Assembly: GCF_030297595.1 (NCBI RefSeq)
Contig: NZ_AP028138.1
Span: forward strand, 1,426,001 to 1,490,000
Source: Polynucleobacter sp. HIN7
GTDB taxonomy: Bacteria > Pseudomonadota > Gammaproteobacteria > Burkholderiales > Burkholderiaceae
Direction of reading: 5' to 3'
Length of the DNA stretch: 64,000 nucleotides
A model generated the notes under the pieces. That model made no database searches, had not been told where the DNA came from, and saw nothing but the letters and a program-made list of their open reading frames with translations. Made by a program: the position numbers and the translations under genes. Every line of letters begins with the position of its first letter. The stretch's first letter is position 1. Shown here piece by piece: positions 9,840-18,288 of the stretch.

Positions 9840-10541
9840 TTGAATAAAACCATCGGTATCCTAGGGGGCACATTTGACCCGCCGCATTGGGGCCACATTC
9901 ATCTTGCCGCGCATTTTGCTAAACGTCTAAAGCTCGATGAGCTCATGTGGCTACCCAGCGGTGAGCCATGGCAAAAGGGTGCGCACATCACCCCTGCGAT
10001 TGATCGCTATGCCATGACGCTTGCAGCCGCTGAAGTCCTAAAGATCAAGCTCCAACAGCTTGGACTCAGCACTCAAGTCACCGTGAATACCATGGAAATT
10101 GATCGGGCTGGGCCCAGCTATACGATTGATAGTGCCAAAGCTCTGCGACGGCTTCATGGTGAGCAAACGGCTTTAATTTGGCTCATGGGTGCCGATAGCT
10201 TTTTGCAGCTCTACACCTGGAATGATTGGCGCGACTTAATGCATTACATTCATCTGGCAGTAGCAAGTCGCCCTCCCTATCGGATTGCGATCCAACTTCA
10301 AGACCATCCACCCCTATTGGCCCATTATCAAGATCATCAAACCACAAGTACTCAGGAGCTTTGTCAACGCCCCTGCGGCCTGATTTATTTAGATGAAGAA
10401 CTCTCCATTGATCTGGCATCGAGCAGTCTTCGACCTTTACTGGCACATCACCCCAGCGCTGATGCCATTCAACAATGGTTGCCAGAATCGGTCTGGAACA
10501 TTATTTTAGAAAAAGGCCTTTATCAATCCAAGGTAAGATGA
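9840..10541 (+). CDS. nadD: Nicotinate-nucleotide adenylyltransferase
   Basis: Adenylates nicotinate mononucleotide in NAD synthesis. The 233-residue frame begins at a TTG (MNKTIGILGGTFDPPHWGHIHLA), carrying the nucleotidyltransferase GGTFDPxHxGH motif. ASSSLRPLLAHH near the C-terminus is the second substrate motif. No ATG lies near the conserved N-terminus, and AAGGCG lies 8 bp upstream, so TTG is the probable start. It is followed by rsfS and rlmH, the standard nadD-rsfS-rlmH order. Confidence 0.93.
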   Translation: MNKTIGILGGTFDPPHWGHIHLAAHFAKRLKLDELMWLPSGEPWQKGAHITPAIDRYAMTLAAAEVLKIKLQQLGLSTQVTVNTMEIDRAGPSYTIDSAKALRRLHGEQTALIWLMGADSFLQLYTWNDWRDLMHYIHLAVASRPPYRIAIQLQDHPPLLAHYQDHQTTSTQELCQRPCGLIYLDEELSIDLASSSLRPLLAHHPSADAIQQWLPESVWNIILEKGLYQSKVR

Positions 10542-10553
10542 GCAAAAAGCCAT

Positions 10554-10943
10554 ATGGATATTAAAAAACTACAGCGCACCATCATCGACGCCCTCGAGGA
10601 TGTCAAAGCACAAGACATTCGTGTCTACGATAGCAGCAAGCTTAGCGAACTGTTTGATCGCGTGATCATTGCCACCGGCAGCAGCAATCGCCAGACCCGT
10701 TCTTTGGCTCTCTCGGTCAAAGAAAAGGTTCTTGAAAAAGGGGGCGAAGTGATCTCAATCGAGGGCCTGGAGACGGGTGAATGGGTTCTAGTGGATTGCG
10801 GCGATATTGTGGTTCATATCCTGCAGCCCATGCTTAGAGCCTACTACCAACTCGAAGGAATCTGGGGTGACAAACCGGTTCGGGTCAAATTGTCCGGCAC
10901 CAAGAAGCTCGTCAAAGCCAGTGAAGAAGCTGGCGACGAATAA
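10554..10943 (+). CDS. rsfS: Ribosomal silencing factor RsfS
   Basis: Binds ribosomal protein uL14 and blocks subunit joining when nutrients are scarce. The 129-residue protein contains ALEDVKAQDIRVYD, FDRVIIATGSSNRQ, and GDIVVHILQPMLRAYYQLEGIWG, all typical of the Iojap/RsfS family. It lies 12 bp after nadD and 3 bp before rlmH. The C-terminal SGTKKLVKASEEAGDE is a charged tail. Confidence 0.95.
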   Translation: MDIKKLQRTIIDALEDVKAQDIRVYDSSKLSELFDRVIIATGSSNRQTRSLALSVKEKVLEKGGEVISIEGLETGEWVLVDCGDIVVHILQPMLRAYYQLEGIWGDKPVRVKLSGTKKLVKASEEAGDE

Positions 10944-10946
10944 ACC

Positions 10947-11390
10947 ATGCGTCTTTGGATTATTGCGGTTGGTCACAAAATGCCAGACTGGGTATCTAGA
11001 GCATGCCAGGAATACCAAAAACGCATGCCCAGCGACTGCGTTATTGAGCTTAAAGAACTAAAGCCGGATATTAATCCTGCTAAAGAAGCGAGCAAAATCA
11101 TTGCAGCGATTCCAAAAGGTGCGGTCGTCATTGCATTAGATGAGCATGGCATCGATCTGCGAACTCAAGCGATTGCGGATCATCTCAAGAATTGGCGGGC
11201 AAATGGTCAAGATATTGCGTTCTTGATCGGCGGAGCAAATGGGCTTGACCCAAGCCTCAAAGCAAATGGCGGTCTCATCTGGAAACTATCAAGCCTCACC
11301 CTGCCACATGCGTTTGCTCGCCTAGTGCTGATCGAACAACTCTATCGTGCCTGGACCATCCTGCAAGGCCACCCCTATCATCGTGAGTAA
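10947..11390 (+). CDS. rlmH: 23S rRNA (pseudouridine-1915 N3)-methyltransferase
   Basis: A small SPOUT methyltransferase that modifies helix 69 of 23S rRNA on assembled ribosomes. The 147 residues include LIGGANGLDPSLK (the knotted SAM site) and the diagnostic C-terminal RLVLIEQLYRAWTILQGHPYHRE. It follows rsfS after 3 bp, so the two ribosome-acting proteins are probably cotranscribed. Confidence 0.96.
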   Translation: MRLWIIAVGHKMPDWVSRACQEYQKRMPSDCVIELKELKPDINPAKEASKIIAAIPKGAVVIALDEHGIDLRTQAIADHLKNWRANGQDIAFLIGGANGLDPSLKANGGLIWKLSSLTLPHAFARLVLIEQLYRAWTILQGHPYHRE

Positions 11391-11407
11391 ATGGGAAATC
11401 TTTTAAC

Positions 11408-12061
11408 ATGAAGTATGACTTTATTTACCTCGCCTCGCAAAGCCCGCGTCGCCGGGAGTTACTCTCGCAGATTGGAGTACGCTTCGAGCTACTCCTGCCA
11501 GGGCCTGATGAGGATGCCGAGTCTCTAGAGCTCGCTCTTGCAAACGAAAGTGCTGCAGACTACACGCAACGCGTAACCATTGCTAAAAGTATCGCAGCTC
11601 TCAAGCGTTGGCATCAGCGCCGCCAAGTAAGTCTCGAGCTTCCCTGGGCGCCAATACTTTGCGCCGACACCACCGTGAGCCTTCCAGGCTCGCCCGATCA
11701 CGAAATCCTTGGAAAGCCGCACGATCAAGAAGACGCGATGCGGATATTGCACATCTTGAGCGGTCAGACGCATTGGGTTTACACAGCCCTTGCCATCACC
11801 CCTGAGCCCACAAGCATCCCGGTCTGCGTATTACAAAAGTCAAGGATACGGTTTACGACATTAAGCCATGAGCAAATTGAACGCTATGTCAGCAGCGGTG
11901 AAGCATTTGGGAAGGCGGGTGCCTATGGCATTCAGGGGATGGCCGCTACGTTTATTGAGGAGATTTCTGGAAGCTATAGCGGTATCATGGGGCTTCCCTT
12001 ATTTGAAACTGCCCAACTACTACGAGTAGCAGATGTACGTTTTGGTTTAACCCAATCATGA
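11408..12061 (+). CDS. maf: Maf/YhdE-family nucleotide pyrophosphatase
   Basis: Maf proteins hydrolyse non-canonical or selected canonical nucleoside triphosphates, such as dTTP and UTP for the YhdE branch. The 217-residue protein starts MKYDFIYLASQSPRRRELLSQIG, the family signature, with ILCADTTVSLPGSPDHEILGKP and GKAGAYGIQGMA further on. An insertion around residues 70-80 (HQRRQVSLELPW) makes it a little longer than usual. Its stop overlaps the rng ATG by 4 bp. Confidence 0.92.
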   Translation: MKYDFIYLASQSPRRRELLSQIGVRFELLLPGPDEDAESLELALANESAADYTQRVTIAKSIAALKRWHQRRQVSLELPWAPILCADTTVSLPGSPDHEILGKPHDQEDAMRILHILSGQTHWVYTALAITPEPTSIPVCVLQKSRIRFTTLSHEQIERYVSSGEAFGKAGAYGIQGMAATFIEEISGSYSGIMGLPLFETAQLLRVADVRFGLTQS

Positions 12062-13521
12062 CTCAAGAAATCCTCATCAATATCACCCCACAAGAAACAC
12101 GCGTTGCTTTAATTGAGCAAAATGCCGTTCAAGAACTCCATATTGAACGTACGCGCCAGCGTGGAATTGTGGGCAATATTTATTTGGCGAAGGTGGCCCG
12201 GGTCTTACCTGGGATGCAATCAGCCTTTATTGATATTGGTTTAGAACGTGCTGCATTCATTCACTTTAATGATTTGGGCGAACAGCAAACTGGTGGTCAG
12301 ATTGAAAAAGTTTTGTTCGAAGGACAGACACTCTTGGTGCAAGTACTTAAAGACCCCCTCGGAACAAAAGGAGCCAGACTCACCCGCCAAATTAGTATTG
12401 CGGGACGTAATTTGGTCTATTTGCCACAAATTCATCGGCCATTAGGTCAAGAGATTCATATTGGCATCTCACAAAAGATTGAAAATCCCGAGGAACGCGA
12501 AGCACTCAAAAACCGTCTGAAAGGTCTGATTCCTGCAGATGAATCCGGCGACATCATTGTTCGCACCAGTGCCGAACATGTGAGCGATGAAACCTTGATT
12601 TCTGACCTGAAGTACCTTCGCACCACCTGGCAACAAATTGCGCAACGCGCCAAAGAAAAAGCGGCCCCCGCGCTTCTTCATCAAGACCTCAATTTAGCCG
12701 AGCGGGTATTACGAGACATGGCTGGCCCTGAGACTAGTCAGATTCGGATTGATTCGGCTGAAAACTTTGAACGTCTGACTCAGTTTGCACAGATGTTTAT
12801 GCCACAACTGAATTCCAAGCTGACTCTCTACCGTGGTGAGCGCGCCCTCTTTGATCTCTTTGATATTGATTCTGAAATCAATAAAGCCTTGGGACGGCGT
12901 GTCGATCTTAAGTCAGGCGGCTATCTGATGATCGATCAAACCGAATCGATGACCACTATTGATGTCAATACCGGGAGTTTTGTTGGGGCTCGTAATTTAG
13001 ACGACACCGTGTTTAAAACCAATCTAGAGGCTGCCCAAGCGATTGCCCGTCAATTACGTTTGCGCAATCTGGGCGGCATCATCATCATTGATTTTATTGA
13101 CATGACGCAGAGCGACCATCAAGAAGCAGTGCTTGGCGAGCTGAAGAAGAATTTAGCGCGTGATCATGTGCGCACCAATGTGAACGATTTTTCCTCATTG
13201 GGACTGATTGAGATGACACGCAAGCGAACGCGCGAGTCCCTATCTCATATTTTGTGTGAACCCTGCTCGTCTTGCAATGGCAAAGGGGAAACGAAAACAC
13301 CGCAGACGATTTGCTATGAAATCTTGCGTGAGATTGTGCGTGAGCATCGCCAATTTAATCCCAAAGAGTTCCGCATTGTTGCCTCACCCGATGTCATTGA
13401 TTTATTCCTTGAGGAAGAGAATCAATTCTTAGCCATGCTGGGCGACTTTATTCAAAAACCAATTCGGCTCCAGGCTGAGGCTGGCTTTAGGCAAGAACAA
13501 TACGATATTGTCTTAAATTGA
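12058..13521 (+). CDS. rng: Ribonuclease G
   Basis: An RNase E/G-family endoribonuclease that processes the 5' end of 16S rRNA and turns over mRNA. The 487 residues show the S1-like domain (GNIYLAKVARVLPGMQSAFIDIG, about 40-120), the catalytic DNase I-like region with TIDVNTGSFVG and IIIIDFIDM, and the cysteine zinc-link CEPCSSCNGKG near 400. It lacks the long C-terminal scaffold of RNase E. It overlaps maf by 4 bp and converges with msbA across only 9 bp, with no visible terminator. Confidence 0.94.
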   Translation: MTQEILINITPQETRVALIEQNAVQELHIERTRQRGIVGNIYLAKVARVLPGMQSAFIDIGLERAAFIHFNDLGEQQTGGQIEKVLFEGQTLLVQVLKDPLGTKGARLTRQISIAGRNLVYLPQIHRPLGQEIHIGISQKIENPEEREALKNRLKGLIPADESGDIIVRTSAEHVSDETLISDLKYLRTTWQQIAQRAKEKAAPALLHQDLNLAERVLRDMAGPETSQIRIDSAENFERLTQFAQMFMPQLNSKLTLYRGERALFDLFDIDSEINKALGRRVDLKSGGYLMIDQTESMTTIDVNTGSFVGARNLDDTVFKTNLEAAQAIARQLRLRNLGGIIIIDFIDMTQSDHQEAVLGELKKNLARDHVRTNVNDFSSLGLIEMTRKRTRESLSHILCEPCSSCNGKGETKTPQTICYEILREIVREHRQFNPKEFRIVASPDVIDLFLEEENQFLAMLGDFIQKPIRLQAEAGFRQEQYDIVLN

Positions 13522-13530
13522 TTCGATTGC

Positions 13531-15297
13531 TTAGCTTGCTTCGCTAAACTGCAGGCGATGCAAACCGGCATATAAACCGTTTTTGGCAATGAGCTCCCGA
13601 TGGGGGCCGTATTCCACAATCTCACCATGGTCGAGTACGGCAATATTATCAGCATGCTCGATGGTTGATAAGCGATGCGCAATTACTAAAGTGGTTCTAC
13701 CGGCCATCAGCCGATCGAGCGCCTCTTGCACTTGGCGCTCAGACTCTGAGTCCAGGGCAGAGGTTGCCTCATCCAGAATCAGAATAGGTGCATCTTTATA
13801 GATTGCGCGCGCAATCGCAAGGCGTTGTCGTTGACCACCCGATAAACGATTGCCGTTATCCCCAATTGGCGTATCAATTCCATCGGGTAATTCAGAGAGC
13901 AAGTTGGACAAATTAGCTGCCTCTAGCGCTTCAATCACACGACCGCGATCAATATCATCACCAGTGCTCGAGCCATACGCGACATTAGCTGCAATCGTGT
14001 CATTAAACAGAATCACATCTTGACTCACAAAAGCGATTTGTTTACGTAAATCTGTTAAAACAATCTCCTCAATTGGGATTTGATCGAGCAAAATCCGACC
14101 GGATTTGGGCTGATAAAAACGTGGTAACAAATTAACTAGCGTTGATTTACCTCCACCGGATGGCCCCACAAAAGCAATCACCTCGCCCGGCTTAACCGTG
14201 AGATTGATGTTACGTAAGGCATCTTTTCGACCCTCATCTTGGTTGTATGAGAAAGAAAGGTCTTCAAACCTAATTTCACCTTGAGCCTTCTCAAGCCGCT
14301 TGAGATTCGATGTTTGCGCCTTCTCCTCCTCAACCGGCTGATCAATTAACTGAAAGATCATCTCAGCAGCGGTGAGCCCCCGCTGCAAAGGCTGATTAAT
14401 ATCAGCTAAGTGCTTGAGCGGAGATACGATTAACAGCATCGCGGTAATAAAGGCTGCAAAGCTCCCAACTGTGACGCCTTGGCTAGCCGATTGCATGATG
14501 GCAATGACTAGGACGACCGATAAAGCCATCGAGGCAACTAATTGAGTGATCGGCTGATTTAATCCGCCGGCAACCGCTGCCTTCAGTGTAAACTTGCGTA
14601 ATTGCTCGGCTTTTTCCATAAAACGACGCATCTCATAGTCTTCACCGCCATGCACTTTCACTATCTTATGACCGGCTGCGGCCTCCTCAACTACATAGGC
14701 TAACTCACTGGTCATGCTCTGCTGCTGGCGATTGAGGCTACGCAAGCGTTTATTGATCTTGCTCATCACATAGGCAATGATCGGGAAAATCACAAAGACC
14801 ACCAAGGTTAAGCGCCAGTTCAAATACAACAAATACCCCATCAAACCAATCACGGTTAGCAGATCACGCACCAGACTGATCAACATACCGCCCATAATCG
14901 ATAGGACATTATTGACCTCGAAGACCACTGCATTAATTAAGTTCGAGGCCGTGGTTTTTTGGTAATACTCGGTCTTGGCACGTAAGAGTCTGGCAAACAT
15001 TTGTTCGCGCAGCTTCAACAAAATATTACTAATGACTTTGGTTAGCAAATAGTTCGAGAGAAATTGAGCTCCGCTACGCACAATAGCCAGACCGACAAGA
15101 AAGACTGGGACTAACCATAGCTGATCATTCATCTTCCCCGAAAAGCCATCATCCAAAAGGGGCTTCATGAGAGCGGGAATAGAGGTCTCCGACGCCGCCA
15201 CAAAGGCCATAGCCACTAATGAGCCAACAATTAGGCGGATATGGGGGCGCAAATAGCCAATTAATCGATTTAGGGCTTGACGGTCTGAAGCATTCAT
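13531..15297 (-). CDS. msbA: Lipid A export ABC transporter MsbA
   Basis: A homodimeric flippase that turns lipid A-core across the inner membrane. The 588 residues hold a six-helix transmembrane domain (about 20-310) and an ABC domain with Walker A GPSGGGKSTL, signature LSGGQRQRLAIARA, Walker B ILILDEATSALD and the H loop VIAHRLST. ATG 15297 (MNASDRQALNRLIGYLRPH) fits the family; the longer open frame runs into the divergent glycosyltransferase and is rejected. A CATAAT hexamer lies 7 bp before the start. Only 10 bp separate it from the divergent gene. Confidence 0.95.
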   Translation of the reverse strand: MNASDRQALNRLIGYLRPHIRLIVGSLVAMAFVAASETSIPALMKPLLDDGFSGKMNDQLWLVPVFLVGLAIVRSGAQFLSNYLLTKVISNILLKLREQMFARLLRAKTEYYQKTTASNLINAVVFEVNNVLSIMGGMLISLVRDLLTVIGLMGYLLYLNWRLTLVVFVIFPIIAYVMSKINKRLRSLNRQQQSMTSELAYVVEEAAAGHKIVKVHGGEDYEMRRFMEKAEQLRKFTLKAAVAGGLNQPITQLVASMALSVVLVIAIMQSASQGVTVGSFAAFITAMLLIVSPLKHLADINQPLQRGLTAAEMIFQLIDQPVEEEKAQTSNLKRLEKAQGEIRFEDLSFSYNQDEGRKDALRNINLTVKPGEVIAFVGPSGGGKSTLVNLLPRFYQPKSGRILLDQIPIEEIVLTDLRKQIAFVSQDVILFNDTIAANVAYGSSTGDDIDRGRVIEALEAANLSNLLSELPDGIDTPIGDNGNRLSGGQRQRLAIARAIYKDAPILILDEATSALDSESERQVQEALDRLMAGRTTLVIAHRLSTIEHADNIAVLDHGEIVEYGPHRELIAKNGLYAGLHRLQFSEAS

Positions 15298-15310
15298 ATA
15301 ATGAATTATG
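15277..15310. promoter_or_regulatory. Interlocked divergent promoters of msbA and the glycosyltransferase
   Basis: Plus strand: TTGACG (15277-15282), 14-bp spacer, TATAAT (15297-15302), 5 bp, then the transferase ATG at 15308. Minus strand: CATAAT (15310-15305), 7 bp, then the msbA ATG at 15297. Each -10 hexamer overlaps the other gene's start codon. Neither gene has room for a Shine-Dalgarno outside the other. Confidence 0.5.
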
Positions 15311-16081
15311 CCCACCTTATCAGTCATACTCATCACTCGGAACGAGGAAGCCAATCTTGGGGATTGTTTAACCTCCTTAGACGGGCTGGCTGACCAAATT
15401 GTAGTGGTAGACACCCAAAGCACTGACAAAACCCTTGAGATTGCCAAAGCCCATGGGGCGCTAATAAGCTCCCCCGACGATTGGCCCGGCTTTGGGCCCC
15501 AAAAGAACCGGGCTCTTGACTTAGCAAACTGCGATTGGGTCTTATCGCTTGATGCCGACGAGCGCCTGACCCCCGAACTGCGTGCAGAGATCAAAACAGT
15601 TCTTAGTCAACCGCATGCCGATTGCTATGCCATCCCACGCTTATCCTGGTACTGCGGACGTTTTATGCGTCATTCTGGCTGGACGCCTGATTATGTGGAT
15701 CGCCTTTTTAAGCGGGGCACTGCACGATTTTCCTCTGATTTAGTACATGAACGTTTAATCCCACAGGGACCCGTTCTCAAACTAAAGCATCAGATGCTGC
15801 ATTACAGCTTCATGAACCCAGAGCAAGTCAGGGCAAAAATGGAGCGCTACTCTACCGACTCCGCTCAACAGGCATTCGCCAAAGGTAAAACCGGCAGTCC
15901 AATCAAAGCCATCTTGCACGGAGCCTGGTCATTCATTCGAACTTATTTTTTGCGAGCTGGATTTCTAGATGGTCCTCAAGGCTTTTCCCTGGCATGCTCC
16001 AATGCACAAGGTACGTATTATCGATATATGAAGCTTTGGCGACTCCAGCAAATGGCACGCGCTCAGAATCAAAAGGGTTAG
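15308..16081 (+). CDS. Family 2 glycosyltransferase, LPS-core type (WaaE/KdtX-like)
   Basis: A 257-residue GT-A fold enzyme: MPTLSVILITRNEEANLGDCL, the metal-binding DADE motif (LSLDADERLTPELR near 80), and LSWYCGRFMRHSGWTPD, which resemble the KdtX/WaaE beta-1,4-glucosyltransferases that act on inner-core heptose. Substrate is inferred from resemblance and from msbA next door. The start ATG lies 5 bp after a perfect TATAAT, with no Shine-Dalgarno. It leads a three-gene run with the next two transferases. Confidence 0.82.
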   Translation: MPTLSVILITRNEEANLGDCLTSLDGLADQIVVVDTQSTDKTLEIAKAHGALISSPDDWPGFGPQKNRALDLANCDWVLSLDADERLTPELRAEIKTVLSQPHADCYAIPRLSWYCGRFMRHSGWTPDYVDRLFKRGTARFSSDLVHERLIPQGPVLKLKHQMLHYSFMNPEQVRAKMERYSTDSAQQAFAKGKTGSPIKAILHGAWSFIRTYFLRAGFLDGPQGFSLACSNAQGTYYRYMKLWRLQQMARAQNQKG

Positions 16082-16089
16082 GATCGCTT

Positions 16090-16884
16090 ATGTTCAAAAT
16101 CTCGATCCTACTTGCGACCTATAACTGGCCAGAAGCCCTGCGCTTTTGCCTCGAATCACTAGAAACTCAAACTGATCGAAACTTTGAAATCATCATTGCT
16201 GATGACGGCTCTAAACCAGAAACCGCAACACTCATACGCTCCATGAAGGAGCGCTCCAAGCACTCGATCCAACACTTATGGCAAGAGGATCAAGGGTTTC
16301 GGAAAACCATTATTCTCAATCAGGCCATTTTGGCTGCCCAGGGCGAATACCTCATATTCTTAGACGGGGACTGTATTGTGCAACCTGATTTTGTGAAGCG
16401 CCACCGTCAGCTTGCTAAGCCTCAAATGATGGTGACCGGCAGTCGCGTACTTCTAAGCGAATCATTAACCCAAAAGATCCTAAGTTGGCCGCGGTGGAAC
16501 TTCGCAGCTTTCAAAAGCAATTTAATTAGCTATCGCTTAAATGGTGGAATTAATAAGTTCTGGCCCATCGTACTGAAGCTGGGTCCGGGGGCGTGGCGCG
16601 TTTATCAAAAATTTGTTTGGCGCCGTATTAAAGGTTGCAATATGGCTTGCTGGAAAGAGGATGCGCTGACGATTAGTGGTTTTGATGAGTCTATGACTGG
16701 CTGGGGTCACGAAGATGCTGATTTTGTCTTTCGACTACAACACGCTGGTATTCGACGTCAATCTGGTGCATGGTCAACCGAAGTATTTCATCTATTTCAT
16801 CGAATCTCCGACCAGTCCAAGGCGGCTGAGAATGCAAAGCGAGTCCGCGAAAAAATTATGGCCAAGGCTGGTATACAGATATGA
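16090..16884 (+). CDS. Family 2 glycosyltransferase with a 7C-type C-terminal domain
   Basis: A 264-residue transferase. The N-terminal GT2 part (MFKISILLATYNWPEALRFCLESL, IIIADDGS, FLDGDCIV as the DxD site near 95) is followed by NMACWKEDALTISGFDESMTGWGHEDADF, the pattern of galactosyltransferase C-terminal domains. It is probably an LPS-core or surface-glycan enzyme, given its place between two core-type transferases; donor and acceptor are unknown. ATG 16090 lies 8 bp after the previous gene. The longer open frame starts inside that gene and is not used. Its stop overlaps the next start by 4 bp. Confidence 0.85.
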   Translation: MFKISILLATYNWPEALRFCLESLETQTDRNFEIIIADDGSKPETATLIRSMKERSKHSIQHLWQEDQGFRKTIILNQAILAAQGEYLIFLDGDCIVQPDFVKRHRQLAKPQMMVTGSRVLLSESLTQKILSWPRWNFAAFKSNLISYRLNGGINKFWPIVLKLGPGAWRVYQKFVWRRIKGCNMACWKEDALTISGFDESMTGWGHEDADFVFRLQHAGIRRQSGAWSTEVFHLFHRISDQSKAAENAKRVREKIMAKAGIQI

Positions 16885-18008
16885 ACGATCCTACCCGAGT
16901 TCTCTTCATCGCCACACGACAAATTGGCGATGTGCTGGTCACCACACCTTTAATTGAAGCAGCTCGTCGCATTTGGCCCAAGGCGCAATTTGATTTCTTA
17001 GGTTACCGCGGCAAGCTCGATATGCTCAAGGGTAATCCAGAAGTTCATGAGCTGCTTGAAACCTCCGAACATCCCAATCTTTGGGAATACCTCAAACTGT
17101 TTAATCGCCTATTCCAACGTTACGATTTAGCCATCATCACCCAACCTAGCGATCGAGCCTATTTTTTTGGTTCCCTTGCTGCGCTTCGCCGTGTTGGTGT
17201 AGTGGTACAAGATACCCCAAAGAGTCGGCAGAAAAGTGCATGGAAACGCTCCATCTGTATGCATTGGGTTCCAGTCGATTATTTTGAGCAACACGTCATC
17301 GTTGAAAAACTCAAGCTTCTCGAACCTTTCTACCGCGCTAAGGGTCTCGACCTTTTTGCAAATCCAATCTCGGTGACTCCTCCAAGCGGCGAAGCCCTTA
17401 CCCCGGTGTTACAAAGCCAACTTCGTCAACCGTATATTGTTTTACATCCGGGTCCGCTCAATGGCTATAAGCGCTGGCCTTTAGGGTATTGGGCTCAATT
17501 AATTAAAGATCTTGTGGCCTTAAAGTATCAAGTGGTCTTAAGTGCATCGCCTGCAGAGCAGGATCTCTCCCTTAACCGAGATATTCTGTCCTTGCTCGAT
17601 CACGAGGTCACCCAATTGGTCATTGACACTAAGGGGCAGCTCAACTTACCCCAAGTCAAAACCTTGTTAGATGGTGCGGCTTTATATATTGGTGTTGATA
17701 CATCAGTAACGCATCTTGCTGCCGCCTGCGAAATCCCAACCATTGCTTTGTTTGGACCTACACCACCTACCAATTTTGGGCCCTGGCCCAATGGTTTCAT
17801 TGGCGAGCGCCCTTATCAACTTCGAGGTCGAACCCAAATCGTCGGTAAGGTGTGCATTTTGCAAGGCCCGGGTGATTGTGTTCCTTGCCGAAAAGCGGGC
17901 TGCTTTGATACCGCCAATAGCAAAAGTGAGTGCCTTGACCTGCTAGAGCCCAGTCAAGTATTAGAAGCTACTAAAAAAATGCTGGATCGAAGTACGAGAT
18001 TATCCTAG
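16881..18008 (+). CDS. Family 9 glycosyltransferase (heptosyltransferase-like)
   Basis: A 375-residue GT-B enzyme of the heptosyltransferase family (WaaC/F/Q type), which add ADP-heptose to the LPS inner core. Seen: FIATRQIGDVLVTTPLIEAARR at the N-terminus, LHPGPLNGYKRWPLGYW near 190, and the donor-site motif YIGVDTSVTHLAAACEIPTIALFGP near 275. A cysteine cluster (CILQGPGDCVPCRKAGC, about 328-344) follows. It is closest in feel to WaaQ. The ATG overlaps the previous stop (ATGA). Its TAG stop interlocks with the tusA stop on the other strand. Confidence 0.85.
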   Translation: MNDPTRVLFIATRQIGDVLVTTPLIEAARRIWPKAQFDFLGYRGKLDMLKGNPEVHELLETSEHPNLWEYLKLFNRLFQRYDLAIITQPSDRAYFFGSLAALRRVGVVVQDTPKSRQKSAWKRSICMHWVPVDYFEQHVIVEKLKLLEPFYRAKGLDLFANPISVTPPSGEALTPVLQSQLRQPYIVLHPGPLNGYKRWPLGYWAQLIKDLVALKYQVVLSASPAEQDLSLNRDILSLLDHEVTQLVIDTKGQLNLPQVKTLLDGAALYIGVDTSVTHLAAACEIPTIALFGPTPPTNFGPWPNGFIGERPYQLRGRTQIVGKVCILQGPGDCVPCRKAGCFDTANSKSECLDLLEPSQVLEATKKMLDRSTRLS

Positions 18009-18250
18009 CGGCGCTTGACGTAAAACACCATCGTATCGCCCTCGTTATCTGTAGCGATCAGTTCATTACCAGTTTGTTTGCAAAAGGCGGGGATGTCATG
18101 CGTTGCGCCTGAATCGGTTGCCTTGAGTTTTAAGACCTCACCGGTTTGCATTTCAGCGAGGGTTTTCTTGGTACGCAGAATAGGCAAAGGGCAGTTCATG
18201 CCAATGGCATCCACTTCGCGATGAACCACAATCGAGCCTGCTTCACTCAT
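18005..18250 (-). CDS. tusA: Sulfurtransferase TusA family protein
   Basis: An 81-residue sulfur carrier. VDAIGMNCPLPILRTKKTL holds the single reactive cysteine in the CPxP motif, and the C-terminal half completes the SirA/TusA two-layer fold. In the E. coli route it takes sulfur from IscS for tRNA 2-thiouridine; here partners are not visible. ATG 18250 follows AGGAGAATGAG. It is probably transcribed after alaS, 38 bp upstream, and its stop overlaps that of the convergent transferase. Confidence 0.88.
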   Translation of the reverse strand: MSEAGSIVVHREVDAIGMNCPLPILRTKKTLAEMQTGEVLKLKATDSGATHDIPAFCKQTGNELIATDNEGDTMVFYVKRR

Positions 18251-18288
18251 CTCATTCTCCTATTTAATGCCATTTTAGCGACGAATTG

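Noticed and set aside
15298..15594. A 99-codon N-terminal extension of msbA
   Set aside because: It lies entirely across the divergent glycosyltransferase gene, is rich in Ser/Arg with no MsbA similarity, and the family starts close to the first helix at ATG 15297.
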